Of a DNA stretch of 41,976 nt, positions 35,852 to 41,976 are shown in pieces; positions within the stretch are counted from its first letter, which is position 1, and every line of letters starts with the position of its first letter. The position numbers and the translations under genes are program-made. A model generated the notes under the pieces. The model saw nothing but the letters and a program-made list of their open reading frames with translations, made no database searches and was not told the DNA's origin. Origin of the DNA: Flavobacterium urumqiense (lineage in GTDB: Bacteria; Bacteroidota; Bacteroidia; Flavobacteriales; Flavobacteriaceae); assembly GCF_900108015.1 (NCBI RefSeq), contig NZ_FNVP01000019.1, positions 1 through 41,976 of the forward strand, in the 5' to 3' direction.

Positions 35852-36862
35852 ATGAAAAAATTAGCTGTTTTACTACCCGCTTTTAACGCTGGCCCTTATA
35901 TCAAAGCCAGTATTGATTCTATTTTGAATCAAACATTCGATGATTTTCATTTGTTTGTTTATGACGATTGTTCAACAGATAACACTGAAGAAATTATTTC
36001 CTCTTATAGAGATCCCCGTATTTTTTATCGCAAGAATGCTGCAAATTTTGGTATCGCTAAAACGTTGAATAGAGGATTAGACGAATTGCTTCCTCATTAT
36101 GAATTCATTGCAAGGATGGATGCCGATGATTGGGCATACCCTCAACGTTTTGAAAAACAATTGGATTTTTTAAATAAAAATAGAGAAATAGTACTTTGTG
36201 GTACGCAAGGATATTGGTTGAAAGATATTAATCAAAATCCTAGTGCAGGATGGCAATATCCAACAGATAGTGCGTATATTAAATATTATTTGCTCTTTGC
36301 AGCTACTTTTGGCCACTCCTCAGTTGTTTTTAGAAGCCATACTATTACTAGTTATAATTTAGGATATGATGAAACAATTACTACTTGTGAAGATTGGGAA
36401 CTATGGGTTCGAATTTCTAAAATAGGAACAATGGCTAATTTACCTGATTACCTCATGAAATATCGTATTTTGGAAAATAGTAACCATCGTTCTTTAGAGA
36501 AAATTAAGAGGCATCTTGAAGAACGATCCAACATTATATCCAGTTATTGGAGATATTATGATATTCCATTTTTTGATCAAGAGATTTATGAATTGTATTT
36601 TGGTAAAATAGCTATAACAGGAAAGGAATTTAAATTAAAAATTAAAAAATTAATAACCGCTTTCAATACTATCTATCATAAAACAGAAATGGATTTGTCC
36701 ATAAAAGACAGAAATGATTTTCGCTATTTATTAGCCAGAAAAATTTTGAATTATTGGAAGCGTTCTCAGATCAGTAGATACGATCCTTTAGTTTGGATAA
36801 TGATTGTTGGCGAAGTAAAATTTATGAATAAAATTAAGTTGGTAAAAAGTATAATACGATAA
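35852..36862 (+). CDS. GT2-family glycosyltransferase
   Basis: A 336-residue enzyme. KLAVLLPAFNAGPYIKASID, then FVYDDCSTDNTEE, and FIARMDADDWAYPQRF with the DXD at about residue 90. TTCEDWELWVRIS is the acid motif. The ARMDADD form is common in transferases of capsule and O-antigen clusters. It starts 36 bp after the GT4-like gene. Confidence 0.88.
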   Translation: MKKLAVLLPAFNAGPYIKASIDSILNQTFDDFHLFVYDDCSTDNTEEIISSYRDPRIFYRKNAANFGIAKTLNRGLDELLPHYEFIARMDADDWAYPQRFEKQLDFLNKNREIVLCGTQGYWLKDINQNPSAGWQYPTDSAYIKYYLLFAATFGHSSVVFRSHTITSYNLGYDETITTCEDWELWVRISKIGTMANLPDYLMKYRILENSNHRSLEKIKRHLEERSNIISSYWRYYDIPFFDQEIYELYFGKIAITGKEFKLKIKKLITAFNTIYHKTEMDLSIKDRNDFRYLLARKILNYWKRSQISRYDPLVWIMIVGEVKFMNKIKLVKSIIR

Positions 36863-36868
36863 TAATTT

Positions 36869-37753
36869 ATGCAAGCCTCCATTGTAATCGTTTCTAAAGA
36901 CAGAAAACAAGAATTAGAAAAAACACTGCTCATACTTGAAAAGTTAATTAATTTTTCAATTCATGAAGTTTTGGTTTTTCTTGATGGGTGCAGCGACGGA
37001 TCTGAACTTTTAAAAAGTCAATTTAAATGGGTGATATGGGATGGTTCTGAAAAATCAATTGGTGCTTCAGGTGCGAGAAACGCACTTTATCCAAAAGCTA
37101 AAGGAACATATTTAATCGGTTTGGATGATGATGCGCATCCTTTGCAAACTAATTTCATAGATCTTACACAAACTATTTTCAAAAAGTATCCTACTGCTGG
37201 CATTCTCGCTTTTCAAGAAATTAAAGGTATTTTTAATTCTGATACCGAAGCCCTATTTCATAAAAAATTAATAGTAGACGAGTACTATTGTAATGACTTT
37301 ATTGGCTGTGGTTTTTCTATCAAAAATGAAGTGTATAAGGCTACCAATGGCTTTCCTGTTTGGGTAGACATTTACGGAGAAGAATCTTGTGTTTCTATTG
37401 AAGTCATAGCGAAAGGATTTGATATTCTTTACACCAATAGAATCGCCGTGAATCATCGTGTCAACATGGAATTGCGAAAAAAATCAGGCGCAAATTATTT
37501 TAGATTTGGGAAACAATTGAAAAATGTCACTTATTATTATCTCGTTTACTATCCTTTTCCAGTTATGAAAATTGCCAAATTGTTTTGGCATAATTTTAAA
37601 AAATACGCAACTAATGATTGGAGTTATTTTAAAATATATTTTCAAACTATTGTAATTATAGTGCTTTATTTGCCCCAATTAATCAAGTTTAGAAAACCTG
37701 TAGATCTTAAAGTGTTAAAAAAGTTAAAAGAATTATCTAGCCCAAAGTTTTAG
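36869..37753 (+). CDS. GT2-family glycosyltransferase
   Basis: A 294-residue enzyme. ASIVIVSKDRKQELEKTLLI opens the fold, VLVFLDGCSDGS is the first acidic motif, and YLIGLDDDAHPLQ holds the DXD at about residue 88. DIYGEESCVSIEVIAKGFDI has the catalytic EE. The C-terminus holds a hydrophobic segment (FQTIVIIVLYLPQLI) that may anchor it to the membrane. The convergent methyltransferase gene overlaps its end by 4 bp. Confidence 0.88.
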   Translation: MQASIVIVSKDRKQELEKTLLILEKLINFSIHEVLVFLDGCSDGSELLKSQFKWVIWDGSEKSIGASGARNALYPKAKGTYLIGLDDDAHPLQTNFIDLTQTIFKKYPTAGILAFQEIKGIFNSDTEALFHKKLIVDEYYCNDFIGCGFSIKNEVYKATNGFPVWVDIYGEESCVSIEVIAKGFDILYTNRIAVNHRVNMELRKKSGANYFRFGKQLKNVTYYYLVYYPFPVMKIAKLFWHNFKKYATNDWSYFKIYFQTIVIIVLYLPQLIKFRKPVDLKVLKKLKELSSPKF

Positions 37754-38484
37754 AAACTTACATGCCAATCCCAGTTTCGAGTATCATTATTAATTTTTTG
37801 TATAACAACGCAATGAGAATTAATACCTAAATCAAAATCTGGTTTAAGAATTTCTATACTTAATAATTTGTGATGATAAGGTAATAATTTTAAGAATTTC
37901 GCTAATTTTCTTAATTGTGAAATTCTATTGTTACTAGGATTTTGGGAATGAACTTTATAATTAGGAAATTGGGAAATGTATCTAAGTAATTTTCTAATGC
38001 CTGGGAATGATACATCATCAAACACAATCATGCCATTGATTTCTAATAGTTTATCAATGTAAAAAAAATTAACAAGTAACCAGTCAAATTGTTTGGTTGA
38101 GTCAATGTAAGCAAAATCAAATTTTCTTCCTTTTTCTAAAAGTGATGGTAAAACAACATAACAAAATTCTTCGAAATATTCTATTTTTTCAGTATATCCT
38201 GCCTGATTCACTAAATCAATTCCATCGCTATTCCAATCTGAATGCTGAAATTTATCAATTACAAGATGACTACCACCATTATTTACAATTTCTTCCGTTA
38301 TTGCAAATGTAGAAATACCAAAGGCAAATCCGATTTCAATAGATTTCTTAAAATTATTAGTTTTTATTATATTTTGTAAATATTCGCATTGTTCTTTTCT
38401 TGTTTCGGAATGTATGTAGATTGTCTGATTTTTACTATTTGTAAATTTTTTTGTTTCAAATATATTTTCAAGTATCTTATTCAT
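37750..38484 (-). CDS. Class I SAM-dependent methyltransferase (Methyltransf_24 type)
   Basis: A 244-residue protein. SIEIGFAFGISTFAITEEIV at residues 39-58 is the SAM-binding motif I, HLVIDKFQ the acidic loop, and DFAYIDSTKQFDWLLVNFFY motif III. Such small enzymes occur in polysaccharide clusters, where they methylate sugars; a terminal methyl cap would suit an ABC-type export system. It is the first minus-strand gene of the cluster, so it was probably brought in separately. Confidence 0.78.
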   Translation of the reverse strand: MNKILENIFETKKFTNSKNQTIYIHSETRKEQCEYLQNIIKTNNFKKSIEIGFAFGISTFAITEEIVNNGGSHLVIDKFQHSDWNSDGIDLVNQAGYTEKIEYFEEFCYVVLPSLLEKGRKFDFAYIDSTKQFDWLLVNFFYIDKLLEINGMIVFDDVSFPGIRKLLRYISQFPNYKVHSQNPSNNRISQLRKLAKFLKLLPYHHKLLSIEILKPDFDLGINSHCVVIQKINNDTRNWDWHVSF

Positions 38485-38694
38485 AAATTTTTTTTTTATA
38501 AAAAGCGTTAAGTAATTGAAGATTATTACTTTACATTTTACCCAATAGTACTAAATTAAAATACTTAATTAAGTACCCGAGTTGTAATTATCCAAAAATA
38601 GTTTGAAATACTAAAGCAGAAGCGAAATTAAGTATAGTTATTATACAAAAAGTATTTTTGTCGTCAGAAATATATTCAACTCTAAACTTATAAT

Positions 38695-38790
38695 ATGTAT
38701 TTAAAAAAATCATCACGATGCATTATTGCCGAAATTCGTCAAGCATATGAGAGTAATCTTTGAATTTTTGATTCTTTGAAGGTTCACTAT
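38695..38790 (+). pseudogene. neuB: 5' fragment of neuB
   Basis: From ATG at 38695 the frame reads MYLKKSSRCIIAEIRQAYES and soon stops at 38761. The intact gene at 40190 begins MFLKKSSPYIIAEIGQAHEG. The match is codon by codon for about 20 residues and fades by about 38790. The remainder of 38485-38933 shows no gene. The fragment marks a former neuB start 1.5 kb upstream of the present one. Confidence 0.75.
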
Positions 38791-38933
38791 TGAAAAATGA
38801 TAGAATATTGAAACGAGAAAATATTAATTTTACGAATAAAATGTAAGAGGGTTATTTATCATAAATAAAAAAGCATTATCCAATATGTTTATGTATTTAA
38901 AAGTTGATGAAATACCTAATTCAAAAATAATCT

Positions 38934-39863
38934 TTATAAGGGAGTCCAAGGTATATCAAGACTATGGCAATCTTTATTGTTTCTTATGAGTGTAACAAAT
39001 CGTGAAATATTACTAGAGTATGTACCAACAAACATTTCAGAGCTAGAGAGCAGGTATGCATCTTTTAAAATGTTTATAACTTCAGTTCTTTTTTCATGTT
39101 TTTTCGCATTGTTATATTCTTTTTGAAAATATCCGAATCTAGTTGAAGGGCAAAAACTTAAATAATTAAATTCAGGAAATTTTTTTTTAAAACTCTCTAG
39201 CACTTCATTATCATCTGTACAAATAGTAAATTTTTTAATTTCGGGTTTAAATTCTTGTGATTTATTAATATAAAATTCAATATCGAATGATTCGGCCTCG
39301 TTATTGTTTCCTTTTACTTTGTCTCCTCTTCTTACATGTATTCCGCAACTTTCTTTAACAAATTTAAGGTCAGTTTCGTTTAGTGAAAATATTTCTTTAG
39401 TGGTGTCATGGTTGTAGTCCAAGATTATATCAAAAATTTGCTTTTTTGCTTCGAAAATATCTCCGTTTATGCCAAGTTCAGGGTAAAAAAAATGTTTATT
39501 TATAAATGATTTTCTCCTCATGTCACTCCAAATATCATCTTGTAATATTTTTCTTTTTTTATAATGTTTATGATAAATCATATAAAAAGATTCTATTCTT
39601 TTTCTAACAAAAATATCATGCGGTATTGGAATTATTCCTTTATACTCTTCAAATATTGGATTGAAATAATCTTCCCATTTGCCACTAACCCATTTGCCAC
39701 TGTAAAGTCTAAGTTTTATTTTATTATCAATACAGTATAAAGCAGCAAGCGCTAGGTTATTCAGCTCGGAGAAAAATCCTCTATTTGTCAAAGGATATAT
39801 TAATTCTGATCTTTTTATAGAATTGTTTGTTTTTTTGTAGGTTTCTCTATATTGTGTAATCAT
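38934..39863 (-). CDS. GT23-like fucosyltransferase (NodZ/FUT8 type)
   Basis: A 309-residue protein. LTNRGFFSELNNLALAALYC at residues 26-45 resembles the N-terminal motif of NodZ-like enzymes. CGIHVRRGDKVKG at about residue 172 is the GDP-fucose motif, nearest to the HVRRxDKV of GT23. KFTICTDDNEVLESFKKKFP and the final SSEMFVGTYSSNISRFVTLI fit the same family. It is read against the cluster and lies between a neuB fragment and intact neuB, so it looks like an inserted cassette. Alpha-1,6-type linkage would be the default guess. Confidence 0.7.
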   Translation of the reverse strand: MITQYRETYKKTNNSIKRSELIYPLTNRGFFSELNNLALAALYCIDNKIKLRLYSGKWVSGKWEDYFNPIFEEYKGIIPIPHDIFVRKRIESFYMIYHKHYKKRKILQDDIWSDMRRKSFINKHFFYPELGINGDIFEAKKQIFDIILDYNHDTTKEIFSLNETDLKFVKESCGIHVRRGDKVKGNNNEAESFDIEFYINKSQEFKPEIKKFTICTDDNEVLESFKKKFPEFNYLSFCPSTRFGYFQKEYNNAKKHEKRTEVINILKDAYLLSSSEMFVGTYSSNISRFVTLIRNNKDCHSLDIPWTPL

Positions 39864-39874
39864 ATATTATTTTG

Positions 39875-40147
39875 AATTTATTTAGTATTCATTGCTATTT
39901 TATTTGCATCAACTTGAATGGGCAAACACTCATTGATCCATTTTGCAACGATTCTATAATTTTAGCTTGGATTTTAATGTTTTTTTGTTGGCGAAATCAA
40001 CCAATTGTACTTCTCATTTTTTTATCAAATATAAACTTTTTTGTCAAATTAATTCTTTGCAATGATTTTGTAAATGATTTTTTTGTAATTAAAAAAAGAT
40101 TATTCATTAAATTAAACAATTTGGATTTATCTAAATTAATTTGGTAA
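39875..40147 (-). pseudogene. Decayed minus-strand coding remnant upstream of the GT23-like gene
   Basis: On the minus strand a frame reads LITKKSFTKSLQRINLTKKF, meets a TGA after STIG, continues FRQQKNIKIQAKIIESLQN, and after a frame change reads WINECLPIQVDANKIAMNTK with a stop at the end. This looks like the C-terminal part of a protein broken by one stop and one frameshift. I do not recognise the family. No useful plus-strand gene is supported in the same place. Confidence 0.3.
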
Positions 40148-40189
40148 AAGGAAATAAAACCTATTTTTGTTTAAATAAAAAAACTATTC

Positions 40190-41224
40190 ATGTTTTTAAA
40201 AAAATCGTCACCCTATATTATAGCTGAAATCGGTCAGGCACATGAGGGCAGTTTGGGTATTTTATATTCGTATATTGATGCAATTGCCGAGATGGGAGTT
40301 GATGCCGTAAAGTTTCAAATGCACATCGCTGAAGCGGAAAGTAGTGTTCACGAGCCTTTTCGAGTACAGTTCTCATTAGAAGACAACACCCGCTTTGATT
40401 ATTGGAAACGAATGGGTTTTTCTTTAGCGCAATGGATAGGTATCAAACGTCATTGTGATAGTGTGGGGCTTGACTTTATATGTTCCCCTTTTAGTAATTT
40501 AGCAGTGGATTGGCTGGAAGAAATTGGTGTGAAATATTATAAAATAGGCTCCGGTGAAGTTACTAATTTTTTGATTTTGGAAAAAATTGCACAAACTGGA
40601 AAACCTGTGATTTTGTCTTCAGGTATGAGTTCCTATGCCGAATTAGATCAAACCGTTGATTTCCTGAAAGAAAGACAAGTTGATTTTTCTATTTTGCAAT
40701 GTACGACTGCCTATCCGACAGTGCCAGAAAACTATGGTTTGAATGTTATTCAAGAGGTAAAGGAAAGATATAAAGTACCAGTTGGTTTTTCAGATCATTC
40801 GGCCCGAATAGAAACTTGTATTGCAGCAACGGCTTTGGGAGCCAGTATTCTTGAATTTCATGTTGTTTTTGACCGACAGCTTTTTGGTCCGGATGCCAAA
40901 GCTTCTTTAACCATTGCGGAAACCAAAGATTTAGTTTTAGCCGTCAAAAATGTTGCAACTGCCTTGTCCAATCCTATTGATAAAAATAACAATACTAATT
41001 TTTCGGAACTCAAACAGATTTTCGAAAAATCATTGGCAGTCAATAAAAAATTGCCTAAAAATCATGTGATTACTTTTGATGACTTAGAAGCTAAAAAGCC
41101 AAAAGGGTTTGGGATTGACGCCCTGCGATTTCAAGAAGTAGTCGGGAAGGTTTTGAATAGGGATTTAGATCAATGGGATTTTTTGAATGAGGGGGACTTC
41201 GACAAGCTCAGTCTGACGGAGTAA
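40190..41224 (+). CDS. neuB: NeuB-family nonulosonic acid synthase
   Basis: A 344-residue enzyme that condenses phosphoenolpyruvate with an N-acyl mannosamine-type sugar to give a sialic, legionaminic or similar acid. Residues 1-250 are the NeuB barrel (YIIAEIGQAHEGSLG, VDAVKFQMH, FICSPFSN, YKIGSGEVTNF, PVILSSGMSSYAELD, VGFSDHS). Residues 275-335 are the SAF/antifreeze-like domain. The last nine residues (FDKLSLTE and the Asp before) come from an interspersed repeat that starts at 41195. No cytidylyltransferase or hydrolysing epimerase is in the window; they may lie beyond its end. Confidence 0.92.
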   Translation: MFLKKSSPYIIAEIGQAHEGSLGILYSYIDAIAEMGVDAVKFQMHIAEAESSVHEPFRVQFSLEDNTRFDYWKRMGFSLAQWIGIKRHCDSVGLDFICSPFSNLAVDWLEEIGVKYYKIGSGEVTNFLILEKIAQTGKPVILSSGMSSYAELDQTVDFLKERQVDFSILQCTTAYPTVPENYGLNVIQEVKERYKVPVGFSDHSARIETCIAATALGASILEFHVVFDRQLFGPDAKASLTIAETKDLVLAVKNVATALSNPIDKNNNTNFSELKQIFEKSLAVNKKLPKNHVITFDDLEAKKPKGFGIDALRFQEVVGKVLNRDLDQWDFLNEGDFDKLSLTE

Positions 41225-41499
41225 GGTCTTTGACCCTTCGAAAAAGACTCAGGGAAGACTCTGGTTAGACGGAGAAGTGTAAGTTGAGGAGGACTTCGAC
41301 AAGCTCAGTCTGACAAGTATAGATCGAGGAGGATTACGACTCTTCGATAAAAACTCAGGGCAGGCTCTGCTCAGACGGAGAAGTGTGAATTGATTAGGAC
41401 TTCGACAAACTCAGTCTGACAAATCCAAGTTTTCGCGAAGATCTGCGACTCTTCAATAAAAACTCAGGGGAGGTTCTGCTGAGACGGACAAGTATGAAT
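41195..41499. repeat. Array of alternating short and long CTTCGACAAGCTCAG-type repeats
   Basis: Short units (ACTTCGACAAGCTCAGTCTG) lie at 41195, 41292 and 41398. Long units start CTTCGATAAAAACTCAGGG, pass through CAGGCTCTGCTCAGACGGAG and lie at about 41235-41280, 41341-41386 and 41450-41497. Short and long share the beginning CTTCGA-AA, then CTCAG, then GACGGA, so they are versions of one family; the long form has an extra GCAG/CTGC hairpin. The first unit supplies the 3' end of neuB. Confidence 0.85.
41370..41443 (+). repeat. 74-bp direct repeat, left copy (pairs with 41903-41976)
   Basis: It contains a long-unit end (CTCAGACGGAG), a short unit (GGACTTCGACAAACTCAGTC) and a tail with AAGTTTTCGCGAAGATC. 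The last 47 bp agree with 41930-41976 in 44 positions. The GIY-YIG gene lies between the two copies. Confidence 0.8.
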
Positions 41500-41579
41500 A
41501 AGGATGTATATTAGATAGAACAACGTATTCTACCACTAGATCTGTCGAAGCGAAAGTTTAAATTTTAATCGATATCAAA

Positions 41580-41921
41580 ATGATGAGACTTTATTATGTT
41601 TATATTGTCAAGTGTAAAGATGATTCCTATTATACTGGGATAACTAATAGTATTGACAGGAGATTATACGAGCATAATAGTGGAATAAAAACAGACTCTT
41701 ATACATACTCCAAAAGACCAGTTGTTTTAGTTTGGTTTGAATCCTTTACTGATCCTACACAAGCTATTATGATAGAAAAAAAAATTAAAGGATGGAGCAG
41801 AAGGAAAAAAGAAGCATTAATAAATGAAGATTGGGATAAGCTAGTGCAGTATTCAAAAAATTATACTGAATTTGGTAAAGATGGCGATTTGTCCTCTATA
41901 ATCTCAGACGGACGAGTATAA
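41580..41921 (+). CDS. GIY-YIG nuclease-domain protein (repeat-associated)
   Basis: A 113-residue protein of the small single-domain GIY-YIG group (UPF0213-like). YYVYIVKC at residue 5 and YYTGITNSIDRRLYEH at residues 17-32 give the two-strand signature with catalytic Tyr and Arg. The metal-binding glutamate is in MIEKKIKGWSRRKKEAL near residue 66. The usual length is 80-100 residues; here a tail ends IISDGRV, whose codons belong to the flanking repeat. The gene is enclosed by the 74-bp direct repeat and faces no operon partner. DNA cleavage at or near these repeats is possible but is inference. A second ATG follows the first directly. Confidence 0.88.
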   Translation: MMRLYYVYIVKCKDDSYYTGITNSIDRRLYEHNSGIKTDSYTYSKRPVVLVWFESFTDPTQAIMIEKKIKGWSRRKKEALINEDWDKLVQYSKNYTEFGKDGDLSSIISDGRV

Positions 41922-41976
41922 AGTGAGGAGGACTTCGACAAGCTCAGTCTGACAAATTCAAGTTTTCGAGAAGATC
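41903..41976 (+). repeat. 74-bp direct repeat, right copy, running to the window edge
   Basis: CTCAGACGGACGAGTATAA includes the GIY-YIG stop codon. Then come GGACTTCGACAAGCTCAGTC and AAGTTTTCGAGAAGATC at the last base. The repeat may extend beyond the window. Confidence 0.8.

Noticed and set aside
39872..40147. Plus-strand 91-residue protein
   Set aside because: Composition is that of translated AT-rich noncoding DNA, and the minus strand of the same region reads more like a decayed gene.
41195..41499. CRISPR-like array
   Set aside because: Units differ in length, the sequences between them are partly related, and no cas genes are seen; an interspersed palindromic repeat family fits better.
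1..41976. tRNA and rRNA genes
   Set aside because: No cloverleaf with a TTC-loop signature and no rRNA-like conserved stretch was found on either strand by eye.

Overview
The window looks like a chromosomal segment of a low-GC Bacteroidota bacterium, most probably Flavobacterium or a close relative. The signs are a SusC/SusD outer-membrane pair with a secreted S9 peptidase, AT-rich coding sequence, weak Shine-Dalgarno signals, a few TAnnTTTG-like -7 promoter elements, and small families typical of Flavobacteriia (DUF6520, DUF7793, MauE/DoxX). All assignments come from reading the sequence; no database search was run.

Layout. (1) 1-2640 is an accessory edge: a MITE-like inverted-repeat element, a class II Fic AMPylase with a palindromic operator array in front of it, a small winged-helix protein, and 22 tandem 7-bp repeats in perfect register. 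(2) 2651-8904 is a putative regulon. It holds an oxoamine-synthase/GNAT fusion enzyme facing a divergent DUF7793-AraC operon, then a MauE-type membrane protein with a large extracytoplasmic domain and a small secreted four-cysteine DUF6520 peptide. (3) 8908-16238 is a peptide or oligomer uptake locus read on the minus strand (susC, susD, S9 peptidase). A run of four interrupted-stem hairpins, 16427-16748, lies upstream of susC and may be a structured RNA leader. (4) 16840-18355 holds two similar modules, each with a small HTH gene, a hairpin terminator, a shared 37-bp box and a tiny membrane peptide; the second peptide is frameshifted. The same 37-bp box occurs before the fusion enzyme, and a weaker copy before the MauE gene.

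(5) 18899-41224 is a surface-polysaccharide cluster of the ABC-transporter-dependent type (Wzm/Wzt). It encodes a DegT-family sugar aminotransferase, two left-handed beta-helix acyltransferases, about a dozen glycosyltransferases (including two tandem GT10 fucosyltransferases and two further fucosyltransferase-like proteins), UDP-GlcNAc 2-epimerase, a methyltransferase and a NeuB-type nonulosonate synthase. The likely scheme is that nucleotide sugars are made (UDP-ManNAc by WecB, an amino sugar by the aminotransferase plus acyltransferase, a nonulosonic acid by NeuB), a glycan is assembled on a lipid carrier by the transferases, and it is exported by Wzm/Wzt. Genes for GDP-fucose and CMP-nonulosonate synthesis are not in the window. 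Several fragments of cluster genes (the 5' end of neuB, the 5' end of a GT2 gene, and others) lie beside probable insertions and record cassette exchange.

(6) 41195-41976 is an array of repeats built on CTTCGACAAGCTCAG that reads into the 3' end of neuB and flanks a GIY-YIG nuclease gene. Both genes end in codons supplied by the repeat. The most interesting candidates for undescribed biology are this GIY-YIG/repeat association, the 37-bp box with its HTH/micropeptide modules, and the structured region upstream of susC.
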